Shown one piece after another: positions 10,665-22,033 of a stretch of 64,000 nt of DNA (position 1 is its first letter; every line of letters begins with the position of its first letter). A program made the translations under genes and the position numbers. The notes under the pieces were generated by a model that worked only from the letters and a program-made list of their open reading frames with translations, ran no database searches and was not told the DNA's origin. This DNA comes from Telopea speciosissima (lineage: Eukaryota > Streptophyta > Magnoliopsida > Proteales > Proteaceae), in contig NC_057924.1 in assembly GCF_018873765.1 (NCBI RefSeq), positions 7,316,001 to 7,380,000 on the forward strand, in the 5' to 3' direction.

Positions 10665-12777
10665 CCATGATGCCAAACTAAGAAAGCACAATAATGAGAG
10701 GATGAGAGATAGATTTGTTCAATAGAGAGCTTTCATTTTGCCTCGATTGATAGTATCAGTGTAAACCCCATGATTCATTATATGAAAGTGTAGAAAAAAC
10801 CTCTCCCTTATCCGGCCTACTCAGGTATTTTCCCTCCTCTTTTTTACGAGAAAAAGGACTAGGCTTATGGGATAGGGGTATACATAAGATATCTATGGAT
10901 AGAATAATTAGTTATACCCCTCCTCACATCCCTCAGCCTCGATGGAGTAAATTATTTAGGATTACTAAGAAAGTGCATGCCAATACTCAAGAAGGTATAG
11001 TATATCCAATATTCAAATTACCACATCACCCTTCCAAATGCCATAATAATATATAATGGATGTACCCAATCAATAAAAAAAAATTTCCATCCTTATTTAA
11101 GTGACTATAGTTCCATTTATTTGGATGCAAAATTTTGTAAAATGATGTACAATAATGTAAATACATAGCATATGACCGTATTATCGATAGTCATAAGATA
11201 CAACTATCGTAGTGTTGGCATTCCTAAGTGGTATTATGCAAATTATATATGCAAGTTAAAGTGGGAGAGGTTTCCAACATTCCCGCGTGAGGGATGAATC
11301 TCCCACGCCACACCAATGGTAGCACGGAAAATAATATCATTCACTTGGGCTACATGATTGAGGTAGGAAAGAGAAAATAATAAAAAAAAATATGTGACAA
11401 GGCAATAATACATTGGCGCCTTGGGAAACTTTTTCCCTTAAATAATAATAATATAGAATGACCCTATAATAGGGAATACAATTAAGATCTTCACTACTTA
11501 ACCTTATGGTTATCGAATTGAGGGTTATGTCCAATTCTAGAATTACTAAACCCAAAAGAATGAAAATTATTCTTCTACCATTTCATAACCATTGTAAGGT
11601 AGCTAGAATTCTCCCAATGTGGAAATGAAAAAAGAGATAATCTATCCTATTTGGGGAATGTTCTTGAGCTTTGTAGAAGACCAAAAGTTGAAATTTGAAA
11701 AAGAAATGGAGAAATTTTTTCATCGATCAAGATCTCTTCATCCACCATGACGTAAATCTATGATTGAACCCTTGGGCAGGTGAGTTTCATAATTAATACC
11801 CATTTCTTGTTAATCCTCATGAAGTAAAAAACACTCTTCCCCAATCCAATTTAAAGGTCAATGTCGCGACTTAAGATGTTCTCTCTTCACTATGGGTTAA
11901 GGAAAACTCAATCCAAAACTCTTCCATAGCAAGACTTAAAGGTCTGTTTGTTAACCTCTCAAATTTCAGATCTTCCTTTTTTTTCTTTTTTTTTAAAGCT
12001 TCGTGCAGCCCATAAGATGGATTCAAATGTATTCTTTAAGTTTTTACTCTAGATAGATAGATACGCTTCCCCTTGTGTCACTACACAAGTGATCTGTCAT
12101 GGTTTATATCCTCTTTATTTAATTAGAACATTTCATATTATATATTGGTAAGAGTATCCTATCAAATCTCACAAAATATATGGTTGGCATTGAGATGTCA
12201 TGAAATTTAAAAGAGAATAAAAGAAAGAAGCTTCAGATTGTGTGAACCCCTTATTAAGGATAGTTGGAACCACGTTTTGATGTAATTAATTAAATTGTTG
12301 CTTCTAGATGTGAGACAATACTTTGATTACATCAAATTACTTCTTTGGAACCTTAATTAGATTTGGATAATTAGAGCTGTTTGATTGGAGAGATTTTAAT
12401 GCTTTGTGTTTAAGGTTTAAAACATAGGAAACTAAAGAATGAATCTGATATTTCCATGGAGGTCAGCTTTTCATAAGTTGACATTCTTATCTGTTTTATT
12501 AGCTACAACTTACAACCCAATTATTAAATAATTGATGTTTAGTGAAGGCATTATTTAGGGAGTTACATAGATTTTTTTGTTAAGGCAAGTGGCCCTACAT
12601 GAGGCATTGGTTTAGAACTGTTAGATTGATGTCAAACTGCAAGTGACCATTGCCCAACTTTTCAAACCCTAAACCCTTCATTGTCAGGTGATTTCTGAGG
12701 TAATGTGTTTTCAAAGGATTTGTTATTCCCAGATCATCCTATTTAAACTGAAACAAAAAAAAGAAGAGAGAAGTAAA
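10665..12777. other. AT-rich intergenic, no gene seen
   Basis: No coding region longer than chance. Contains poly(A)/poly(T) runs and short AT repeats, with no recognisable element ends. Confidence 0.5.
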
Positions 12778-12788
12778 AATTATGATAG

Positions 12789-12936
12789 TTAAATTTGATT
12801 TATTGTGATCAAGTGGTCACGGGTTTGAGTCTGAAGCAGTTTCTTTACAAAAGCAGGGATAAGGCTGCATACATTATGATCCTCTCCAGACTCTGCAGTG
12901 GCAAGAACGTTGTGCACTAAGTACACCCTTTTTAAG
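12789..12936 (+). mobile_element. Au SINE, probably 5' truncated
   Basis: Typical Au SINE text: GTTTCTTTACAAAAGCAGGG, ATAAGGCTGCATACATTATG, CCTCTCCAGACTCTGCAGTG and TTGTGCACTAAGTACACCC, ending in a T run as Au SINEs do. A pol III B-box-like motif (GGGTTTGAGTCTG) lies at about 12821. The 11-bp AATTATGATAG occurs exactly on both sides (12778-12788 and 12937-12947). At 148 bp it is shorter than the roughly 180-bp family length and the A-box region is not evident. Au SINEs move by LINE machinery. Confidence 0.85.
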
Positions 12937-13440
12937 AATTATGATAGGATCGAAAAAATAATCTGTCTACTCAGATAGCCCTTGAAAAGTTGCTAAAGAA
13001 TTTACTATGTGTTGTACTATTACAAAATTGGAAGAGGACGACCTACCTTGCCTATGAAGGAAGGAATCTGCACACCACACTAGTGCTTGATTTGAAAAAG
13101 GTATCCTATATCCACGTAGAACTCACATATTCACAGTAGGTGAAAGAAAAAACAAAATCATGTGAGAGGAAAATTGCACTTTGGCGTTGTGGGGAAGTTT
13201 TTTCTTACAAATTTTCTTTATAAATATCAGTTGCCTATTTGACTTCAGGAAAAAAAAGTCTTTCATGATGTTATCGCCCCTCTCGGAAGAGTTTTCACTC
13301 TCTCTCTCTCTCTCCCATCATGATCATGTGGTCCCATATGAATGACCATTGTTGTGGCATAAGAGATTCTCCCATGGTGGTGGGAAATCCTCTCCTTAAT
13401 TGGCTTTATATTACTACAGAAGAGTAGTTATATATATTGT

Positions 13441-14345
13441 TTAGAGTGGTTCAAGCAAACCACTTAATCTTATGCCCATATCTTTTTTTGGATTTTCTTT
13501 TTAAAATTTTTGCATTTGTACTGAGTTTTGTTGGTCCACTTGTTAGGATTATTCTAGGGCTACAATAGGGTCGGGTTGTGCCGGGCTTTATAGAACCCTA
13601 GCCCAACTCTAAGTCCCCTTAGTTGGGCCCAGACCCAACCCGACCCTGACTCAGGGCCAGAAAAATCCAACCTTGACCCACCCTCTAGGTCGGGTCAGGC
13701 TGACCCTAATTGGCCCTGATCATGGGGAGGGGGAAAGAAATGCAAGGGCTAGAATAGACCAGGGAGAACATTATCAATTTTACATAAAATAATGCTATAA
13801 TAAAATGTATTATATCACTTATTGTCTTCATATATTTTATATTATATAAAAAATATGGGTGAAGTTTAAAGTTTATAATGTATATATTATATTGATGTAT
13901 ATTTTATAGTATAACTTAAATCAGGGTCGGGCCGGGCCTGGTGAGACTTAGCCCAAGGCCTCCACCTTAACTAGACCCGACCTTGACTCAAGACCAGAAA
14001 TTTCCAACCCTGACCCACCCTCAGGGCCAAATATTTCAGCCCAGGCCCTGTTCGAGCTTAGGGCGGGCCAGGGAGGGTTTGGGCCGACAGCGCCAAACTT
14101 GCACCCCTAGGTTATTCAATTGCCAAAGTGTCCCTACAGTCCTGTTCATAAAAACTAAGATAGGGCAAGGAATTTTCTCAAGGGGAGCATAGTAGAGGTA
14201 TACAGAATAAGCAACAAGTCTATATCCATACTTACTAAGGAGAAGGAAAGAAAAAAAATGTTTTTCTGCCATGCTTGGGTTCTCCTATGTCAACCTAGAG
14301 AATGGGGCTACAACAACCATAACTTTTCCTCTGTTTCCAAGATAA
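13441..14345 (+). repeat. local segmental duplication, copy A (split by a hAT-like element)
   Basis: Outside the hAT-like element, this region is a diverged copy of 15970-16290. Shared text in order: GAGTGGTTCAAGCAAAC, TTTGCATTTGTACT, CTTGTTG, AATTCTCTCAAGG-like, CTTACCAAGGGGAAAAG-like, GGCATGGATTCT-like, CCATAACTTGTC-like. No gene. The copies differ by many substitutions and indels, so the duplication is old. Confidence 0.5.
13555..14109. mobile_element. hAT-like non-autonomous element, 555 bp
   Basis: Ends TAGGGCTACAA and (right end, read inward) TAGGGGTGCAAG. Flanks GATTATTC (13547-13554) and GGTTATTC (14110-14117) match at 7 of 8, fitting an 8-bp hAT duplication. The arms are rich in GGGTCGGG/CCCGACCC words. 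No transposase. It interrupts the duplicated segment 13441-14345. Confidence 0.65.
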
Positions 14346-14739
14346 AATGATAAGTAACAGGTTCTTAGCCATACCCTAGAGTTTTTACTTCTCACAAATA
14401 GAAAATTGTACTTAAATTTGGGTTTTTTAGAACTTCTTATTATCATTCAATAAATTGGAAAAACATTTATATTTTTGTTTTATAGTTTCATCCAACTTTC
14501 CTTCCTTTTTTCTTTCTCTTGGAAAGCATTTTTTCTCCCTAAGGGCAGGGGGTGGGGAGGGTTACAATTAAGATATGATATGAAAATAATTATAGTGTGG
14601 GAAAAGGCTCTTTGAGCCTAAGTCGTACACTACATCTTCTTATATTGGATTATTATATTATTTTTTAAGAAAAAAATAATATCAAAATAATCAATGCGAG
14701 AGGTTGTACAGTACCCTGCTTGCTTAGAGAACACCCTTC

Positions 14740-15595
14740 CTGTTAGAGATGATAATGCATTGCCAACATGTTCTTGTATGGAGCAATCTTCTATTGTAGG
14801 AAAGTTATCTTGTTAGCCTAGAACCCAATCTTGATTGTGTGTCATTGTTTTATCATCGGTGGAGATCCTCTTGAGAGGTAAATTCTGCTGATGCGATGAT
14901 GACACAGCATTATCATCTCTAACACTCTCCCTCAATTGAAAAGGGGGTGGAAGCACCTTGAGATTGGCCTTGAGTAAACAGAACCATTGATGAAAGAGTG
15001 GCTTGGTAAAGACATCAGCGATCTGATCTTTTGTTGAAATGAATTGAACCTCCAATGATCCTTTTGAAACCTTGTCACTGACAAAGTGGAAGTCAATTTC
15101 CACATGCTTTGTACGGGTATGAAAAATCGGGTTTGCTGCGAGATATGTGGCCCCTACATTGTCGCACCATAAGACTAGAGCCTTTGGAAGAAAAATATGC
15201 ATTTCCTTAAGTAGGGACTGCAGCCAGGTGAATTCAGCTACGGTGTTTGCCAAGGCCTTGTACTCAGATTTGTGCTGGAGCGTGCAATTGTAGCTTGCTT
15301 GTGTGAACTCCAAGAGATTAAGTTAGTTCCATGAAATATAGCATACCCCCCAGTGGATTTTCTATCATCAAGGCACCCTGCCCAGTCAACATCAGAGTAG
15401 ACAAATAACTGCATCACATTTTGTTTGGCCAGGAATAGTCCATGATCAGCTGTCCTTGGCAGGTATCGCAAATTTCGTTTTACTTTAGACCAATGGTTTG
15501 CAGTTGGATAGTGCATGAATTGACAAACTTTATTGACTGCAAACTAAATATTTGGTCGAGTCAATGTATTGACACAACATTATCATCTCTAACAC
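14740..15595 (-). mobile_element. Ty1/copia retrotransposon fossil (RNase H end plus LTR start)
   Basis: Remains of a copia polyprotein C-terminus on the minus strand. RNase H words are visible: YSDVDWAGCLDDRKSTGGY near 15400, EYKALANTVAEFTWLQ near 15240, and STKDQIADVFTKPL near 15020. The downstream text TGTTAGAGATGATAATG matches an LTR beginning; the same word recurs near 14742 and 15590. The rest of the polyprotein is absent. It is broken, with several breaks, and old. Confidence 0.8.
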
Positions 15596-15630
15596 TCCCT
15601 TATATTATATAGTATTTGTACACTCTAGAC

Positions 15631-15817
15631 TAGGATTATAAGTCGTGTCATCACTGCCAAAGCTAATATCAATATTGATACAATATGCCAAATCGGTCCA
15701 TATCAAACGTAAATTAAAAAAAGAAACTTTTTTGTGGATACTCCCTATCCATATCGGTATCGAGTACTGGTGATAACGATATGTATCGGCCAATATAATA
15801 CCGTACCTTGATCCATG
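15631..15817. mobile_element. 187-bp 'TATCGG'-type MITE
   Basis: CTCTAGAC flanks it on both sides (15623-15630 and 15818-15825), an 8-bp target duplication. The right end, read inward, is CATGGATCAAGGTACGGTA, and the interior has ATCGGTATCGAG and GTATCGGCC. It resembles 54840-55083 and 9564-10664. Confidence 0.6.
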
Positions 15818-15969
15818 CTCTAGACACCCTCATGAAGTTGATAGGAAACTTACTAGGTGTTACTACCAATACAAAATTTTGTTAATATGTTAGTCAATGT
15901 ATTTAACTCTATGAATATTTAGGGAGTTAATATCATAATCCCCCCCCCCTTTTTTTTTTGGGTTCCTTT

Positions 15970-16290
15970 TTTTAGAGTGGTTCAAGCAAACAACATATGT
16001 TAAACTTATTTGAAAATTTTATTTTATCTAAGTTTGCATTTGTACTTATCTTGTTGCCTCACTTATAGCTTCATCTACAAAATTAATCCTAAGGTCAATG
16101 CATGAAGACTAATAGGATAAGGAATTCTCTCAAGGAACAAAGTAGATGAGTGAAAAAATGAATTCATAAGTATTGACCTATTCTTACCAAGGGGAAAAGA
16201 AAGCAAAAGTGTTCACCTACTAGGCATGGATTCTATGTCATAGGACATGTAGAATGGATCTTTGGCACCCATAACTTGTCATATGTCTTG
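15970..16290 (+). repeat. local segmental duplication, copy B
   Basis: Undivided counterpart of 13441-14345: begins AGAGTGGTTCAAGCAAAC and runs through TTTGCATTTGTACT, GGAATTCTCTCAAGG, CTTACCAAGGGGAAAAG and CCCATAACTTGTC. It lacks the hAT-like insertion, so it shows the pre-insertion arrangement. Non-coding. Confidence 0.5.
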
Positions 16291-16437
16291 CATCCAGTGA
16301 ATTGGAATCTAAATAAGGGAAAAGGTTCTCTTAGCCGTTGGGGTAGGGAATGCTAATATCTTTGTGTCTATCTCTCCCTTCCTCACATAAAATAACCTTT
16401 ATGCCTTCCAATATTGTACGAATAAACTTGTTTTATT

Positions 16438-16613
16438 ACCAACAATTGCCTAGCTCAGTTGGTGAGCCATGGAGCGCTTCATGCCCATGCTCACCAGGAG
16501 GTCTCGAGTTCGAGTCTCCTGGCTGGTACCTTATCTCCTCCCCGATTCGATCCCCCCCCTCTATACAAAATATATGTATAAAGCTCCCAATTCCAAAAAA
16601 AAAAAAAAAAAAA
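16438..16613 (+). mobile_element. tRNA-derived SINE with target-site duplication
   Basis: Contains a pol III A box (TAGCTCAGTTGGTGAGCC, from 16451) and B box (GAGTTCGAGTCTCC, 16506-16519), then a tRNA-unrelated body and an A20 tail. AACTTGTTTTATT lies exactly on both sides (16425-16437 and 16614-16626), the duplication made by target-primed reverse transcription. The perfect duplication and long pure A tail point to recent insertion. Different family from the Au SINE at 12789. Confidence 0.88.
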
Positions 16614-16626
16614 AACTTGTTTTATT

Positions 16627-18309
16627 GCACCTTATTGGTGTGCTTCTCTATACCACTTGTTTAGAGAACCCTCTCTAATAAAATAATATTAAAAACATTA
16701 ATCTTAAAATCTATTTCTCTATAATGACAACATATTCATGCTAAGTCATTGATGTTGGACAATTATTCATTACTTTAAATTGAGAAATGTTTAGACCTAA
16801 TTAATTAATCATAGATAAGTTCAAGAAAACAAGGGAGAAAGCATGGATTAAGGTGAAAACCATACAAATAAAAAGAAATAAGTATAGATTATGTGGATGG
16901 AAGAAGGGGTGGGGAGGAGCAATAATAAAAATAAAAAATTAGAGAAAAAAATATTAAAGACAGCTTATGTTAAAATATTTCTTTAAAGACAGCTTATAAA
17001 GAAATTTTTTTCATAAGAACTACTTTAGTCAATGACTAAAAAAATATTTGAGGGTGTATTTTACAAACAATGTGGGAAGCCATCTCCATGTCAATAGTAT
17101 TTTTTTCATGTAAAAGTGTATGGTGGGGTTCAAATTTGATGGACATTTGTTTTCATTATCATTTACTCATGAGTTAATATTTGGATCAATCAATCTAAGA
17201 AATCTACAAGGCAATATAATAATTAATTTTTGTTTTAAATAATCAATCTATTTGAAGAACATGGACCATTGAAGAAAAAAAAAAGAAAAACAAAAGACTC
17301 ATACATAGTGGGCTATATGATTGATACGAGTCATAATATTGACAAATGGTTAACCCGAGGAATATCCAATCAATTTAACAAATAGAATGATCAAATCATT
17401 TTTCATGTATCAGAATAAATTGTTTGTGTAGGAATATCTCCTACAATCTCTGTGTAGGAAATCTATGAACAAACATCTATTAAGGAATTAGTATCAAGAT
17501 TACCATCAACCCCTTTACTACTATATGATTAGTTTAGAAAAGAAAAATCTAAGTAGTGATTAAATACTTATGATGATCTGGATTCAAGATTTCTTTTTCT
17601 TCTTTAACTCTTCTTTTATCTATATCCATAATGCAAAAAGGGAGTTGGGAAGGGGTAGGCATGCATAACTAAACCCAAGCCATCTACAATTGAGCAAATT
17701 TAGAAAGCTCACTTAAAAGAATGCTTATTGGGATGTTGTGCAAGCTTGGGGTGGGCCTGGAGGGGTACACTATTTCATCAGGCTAAAAGCCCACAAAATA
17801 TAATGAAGTTTCTCTTCTATGTGATTGGATTGTGATGTCACAATAATGGTGAGATTGTCATTTTTCGATTTGTAACATGTTAAAATGGTTGATTGGGCCG
17901 GCCCATTATTGAGCCCATACAAGCAGGTTTGACTACGTGGATGGCATTGGCCCATCGGGTAAGTGGAGGCAAGGAACCCATTAGTCCACCATCCATGCTC
18001 TTGAGGTTCTTGTAGTGCTTTTCCTACTTAGGGTTGATTTGGGCTGTGTCTTTGGCCTTAATAGAGGATTGGTCTTAAAATGCGCAAAAATTTAAAGTGA
18101 AATATTTGCAATTAATAGTAGGGATTAAGATTTAGGATATGTGAAGTCCGCACAAAACCAACTCAGCTTAGCTTAGGGTATTTGTCAACGCTCTATGAAA
18201 TGAAAATTTGAGAATTCCTTTCCCATCTTAACTATTTGATTAGTTATTCATTTTATGTATTAATCATATGTCAAATTTCATACTCAAATTGAATCAAATA
18301 CATATCCAT
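16627..18309. other. AT-rich intergenic, no gene seen
   Basis: No supported gene or element. ATGTCAAATTTCAT near 18275 is also found near 5105 and 19688 in a conserved context (ATTAGCCACATGTCAAATTT, then AATCAAATA), so part of this stretch belongs to a dispersed repeat I cannot delimit. Confidence 0.45.
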
Positions 18310-19174
18310 TGTTGGGGTTCCACACAGAAGGCGGAAGTATTAATCCCACATTAGATGTAAGTAGTGCGATGTGGAGACTTATAGATATTTGGGTATCCTA
18401 TAGCTTTTAAGGATGAGTTCTATCCAAGTCCCCTAACAAGTGGTATCAGAGCCAAGGTTGTAGTGGGGCTAAGGCGTGGTAGGGCCCAAGATCCTAGTAG
18501 AGCCAGGGCATTGGAATCCGGTATGCGGATGAAGTCGGAGAAGAACTCGGTAGCTCCCACGTGGAAGCGGAGATTGTTGGGATTTCACGCAGAAGGTGGA
18601 AAAAAAAATAATCTCACATCGCATATGAATGGGAGATTGTGGAGGTTTATACGGACTTGGGCACCATCTCCTTAACGACTAGATTTTAAGGATGAGTTCT
18701 ACTCAAGTCCCTAACAAGTGATACCAAAGCCAATTTGGTAGGGCCAAGGCATGACAGGGCCAAGATTCTAGCAAAGCTAGGGTTGTGGGAACCTAGTGTG
18801 ATCTTGGATGCTCTTATGTGGAGAGGGAGATATTAAAGATCTTGGTAGTTTTTGTGTGGAGGAGAAGATTATTGGGGTTTGACACGGAAGGCAAAAGTAT
18901 TAATCCCACATTTGATGTGAGTAGCCCGATGTGGAGACTTATAAGTACTTGGGCATCTTCTGTGGCAAAGCCAGGGCGTTGGAACCTGGTGTGCCTCCGA
19001 GAATGAAATTGGGGAAGATCTTGGTAGCTCCCACGTGGAAGGGGAGATTTTTGGGGTTCCACACAGTAGGCGGAAGTATTAATACCACATCAGATGTAAG
19101 CAGTTTGATATGGAGACTTATAGATACTTGGGTACCCTCTCCTTAGCGGCTAGCTTTTAAGGATGAATTCTACA
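18310..19174 (+). mobile_element. tandem TRIM array (four LTR units, three internal segments)
   Basis: LTR-like units begin TGTTGGGGTTCCACACAGA and end ...CCTAACA: 18310-18438, 18575-18716, about 18870-18966 (shortened) and about 19049-19174. After the first lies TGGTATCAGAGCC (18441-18453), the usual primer-binding site for initiator tRNA-Met. Each internal segment is only about 80-155 bp, repeats AGGGC(C)AAG.. words and ends with a purine-rich CCCACGTGGAAGGGGAGAT-like stretch before the next LTR. Non-coding miniature LTR element of TRIM type. It is a fossil array: the units differ noticeably, so it is not recent. Confidence 0.8.
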
Positions 19175-20250
19175 TCCATATAAGTGCATGCATCTTTGTA
19201 GTTTTCAACCATCTGTGTGTGTACATATGCTCTCTCTCGTAATCCCTAAAGTCCAAAACAGTTAATACTTTTTTAACTTTGAGAATAGTCTACCTTATGT
19301 CCTTGACGAGTCTAAATTTCTATTGGTTTCAACAAAAAAAAAATTTAAATATAATTGTGGGAAAAATACTTCTCTCATCTTTACCTTCTCACTCTTCATT
19401 GAATTTATGAATCACTTCTCTCTCCTTATTAAATATATTATTTTTGTTGGTCACTGTTAACTTGACATATAAGATAACAATATAAGCGGACAATATACAG
19501 ATCCTTAGTTCTATAAATTCTATTTATAAATCTCAGCTTATATTCTTTTAGTGCAACCGATGAATAATTATTGTCATAAAAGTCTGTTATTTTTTCAAAT
19601 GTCATAAGGTATTCATTCTGCCATGTGGACAGATGATATCCATTTCAACAATTGGATAGAGAGGATATGGTCTAGATTAGCAATGTGTCAAATTTTAGAT
19701 CTAATTCAATCAAATATCCTCTTTTGTATTGGCCGATTTTGCATTCTCGGACAATAAAATTAACTATTTTTTTCATCGAGAATGCGAAATCGATCCGGAA
19801 TGCATTCATAGAATGCATACAAACGCAAATTAGCCTCAACCAGACTGGGCTGTATCAGTTAATATCTGCTCGTTATTGACTGGCTCCACTTGGGCTGGAG
19901 CATTTGCTACTGAGCTGTTTCCTGGAGCCAATACCATATGAAAAGCCCATTTTACTCAACTCATCCAACATTCCGATTACGTGGGCCTCCAGATTTTATG
20001 CCCATGTCATAGCTAAGCCCATAATCTGTAGGTATACTGACTGGGTAGTGGGCAGAGAAGTTCATCTCCATCGTCCAAAGTCCAAACGAGTAAAGTCGTA
20101 TACTCTGCGCACGTTAGCGAAGACCAATGACGAAAGTCGTCTACGGTCTTCCTCTTTCTTTCCCTCTACAGAGAGACTCCCTCTGTGAACTAAAACGAAG
20201 CCTTTCCCGCTTCGATCCATAATCCTGCGACAGTTGCAGAGGGAAAGGAA
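19175..20250. other. intergenic and 5' region of the OST3/OST6 gene
   Basis: No gene seen. Between 19640 and 19830 lie dispersed repeat words (GGTCTAGATTAGCAATGTG; AATGCATTCATAGAATGCAT). The CT-rich part 20140-20200 is likely the leader of the downstream gene. A frame open over 19904-20188 has no recognisable protein. Confidence 0.4.
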
Positions 20251-21300
20251 ATGGCGATCTCAGGTAAAGCTTCTCTTCGCATTCACATCCTCCTCTTCCT
20301 CGTTCTCTCATCTTCTTTCGCTATCTTCAGAGTTTCAGCGGACGAGGACGAGGACCGAGTCGAGGAGCTACTGAGTCTCCAATCCAGATCGAAATCCGGT
20401 GTAATACATCTTGATGACCTAAGTCTCAGGCGCTTCTTCACCCCTGCAAATTCCAGATCTTACTCGCTAGTCATCTTCTTCGACGCAGTTCAACTTCACG
20501 ACAAGCATGAACTTCACCTCCAAGAACTCCGTACAGAGTTCGGCCTCGTCGCTTCCGCTTTCATCAAGAACAATGAGGACACCCCGGCCCAGTTCAAGCT
20601 CTTCTTCTGCGATATCGAATTCAAGGAATCCCAGTCCAGCTTCGCTCTTTTCGGCGTCAATGCCCTTCCTCAAGTTCGCCACGTCGGGCCTCAGATCCAG
20701 AACCTCAAGGATTCGGAGTCTATGGGTCAGAACGAATTCGCTAGAATGGCGGACTCTATTGCTGAATTCGTTGAGGCTAAGACGAGGCTAACGATCGGAC
20801 CAATCGAACGACCTCCGCTTCTCTCCAAGAAGCAAATAGGGTTTTTGTTGGTGTTGATTGTGATATGGGCTCCATTCCTCGTGAAGAGGCTTCTCGTTGG
20901 TGATACTCTCCTTCAAAATCCTAAATTGTGGCTTTCGTTCGCAGTGTTTGTTTACTTCCTCAGTGTTTCTGGGACTATGCACAATATCATTCGGCAGATG
21001 CCTATGTTCTTGGCAGACAGGGACGACCCTTCGAAGCTCACCTTCTTTTATCAGGGTTCAGGGATGCAACTTGGTGCAGAGAGCTTCGCAATTGGGTTCT
21101 TGTATACTATCGTGGGACTGTTGTTGGCCTTCGCAACTCATCTTCTTGTTCGGGTACGGAATGTGATGGTGCAAAGGGCTTTTATGATTTTCGTGCTTTT
21201 TGTTTCGTTTTGGGCTGTGAAGAAGGTTGTGTATTTAGATAACTGGAAGACAGGATACGGAGTTCATGGATTCTGGCCCTCGAGTTGGAAATTGCATTGA
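20251..21300 (+). CDS. OST3: oligosaccharyltransferase OST3/OST6-type subunit
   Basis: Subunit of the ER oligosaccharyltransferase that transfers the dolichol-linked glycan to Asn of nascent proteins. One exon, 349 residues, the usual length for the intronless plant OST3A/OST3B genes. Signal peptide at 1-30 (LRIHILLFLVLSSSFAIF), then an acidic linker and a lumenal thioredoxin-fold domain (YSLVIFFDA near 70; LFFCDIEFKESQSSFALFGV near 114). The CxxC seen in yeast Ost3 is not in the expected place (FFDAVQLH), as in other plant members, so oxidoreductase activity is unlikely. Four membrane segments follow: about 195-211, 226-245, 278-299 and 310-328, ending near WKLH. The start ATG is in good context (GAAATGG) directly before the signal peptide. 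I do not decide between OST3A and OST3B. Confidence 0.93.
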   Translation: MAISGKASLRIHILLFLVLSSSFAIFRVSADEDEDRVEELLSLQSRSKSGVIHLDDLSLRRFFTPANSRSYSLVIFFDAVQLHDKHELHLQELRTEFGLVASAFIKNNEDTPAQFKLFFCDIEFKESQSSFALFGVNALPQVRHVGPQIQNLKDSESMGQNEFARMADSIAEFVEAKTRLTIGPIERPPLLSKKQIGFLLVLIVIWAPFLVKRLLVGDTLLQNPKLWLSFAVFVYFLSVSGTMHNIIRQMPMFLADRDDPSKLTFFYQGSGMQLGAESFAIGFLYTIVGLLLAFATHLLVRVRNVMVQRAFMIFVLFVSFWAVKKVVYLDNWKTGYGVHGFWPSSWKLH

Positions 21301-21833
21301 TGGTGTACTTAAAATTTTCGTGTTAAGGTAAGGATTTTGTACTAGAAGTAAATTTTAACTGATTGGGAACTTTGGTCTTGCAATGTACTACTAATTTAGG
21401 GGCTTTTACAGCAATATGAGGAAAAGTTTAGTTTTCTTTTATCTGGTTTAGAGTATCCATTTTGATTTGGAACATGATGAACAGGGAAAGTTTAGAAAGT
21501 TGAATCCATTTTTTGTTCATAAAAGTTTGTCTTGGTTCCATATGATGCTGCTTTAGCTATTTGATGGTGTAAGATTTTTTCAAGTTGTGAAAATGCTTTG
21601 TTCTTGTTGTCCTCCCAGAGAATGGTAGGCTTTATGTGTTTTTTTTTTAAATCCATTCTGCTGTTACACAGTGAAAGTAAGGCCTTTGTGAGTTTAGCAG
21701 TGTATCTGTAGTCAAAGAACAGAACCCATAAATGCAACAGCGTGGAATTTTCTTTCATTTGTGTATTATATATCACTGGTTTTAACATTGTTGAGTAAAC
21801 ACGAGATGAGCAAAGACTAATTTTTGAGGGAAA

Positions 21834-22033
21834 ATTATCCTCTCCAATTCCCTATAGCTCGGCAGTGCGGCAGTGCTAGTGTGGATGTCCGACACATGGC
21901 AGCTCGGACATCCAACTGTTCGAGCTCATTGACTATGTTGAGCTTAGACCATTGGATGTCCGAGCTGCCACATGTCGGACATCCACACTAACACTGCCGC
22001 ACTGCCGAGCTATAGGGAATTGGAGAGGATAAT
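21834..22033. mobile_element. 200-bp foldback MITE, family member 1
   Basis: Almost a complete hairpin: the left arm ATTATCCTCTCCAATTCCC, AGCTCGGCAGTGCGGCAGTG and GTGTGGATGTCCGACA is mirrored by TGTCGGACATCCACAC, CACTGCCGCACTGCCGAGCT and GGGAATTGGAGAGGATAAT. Arms of about 90 bp, small loop. About 530 bp downstream of the OST3/OST6 stop. Same family as 27903-28099. Non-coding. Confidence 0.8.

Noticed and set aside
19904-20188. 94-codon frame upstream of OST3/OST6
   Set aside because: Low-complexity end in the CT-rich leader and no recognisable domain.
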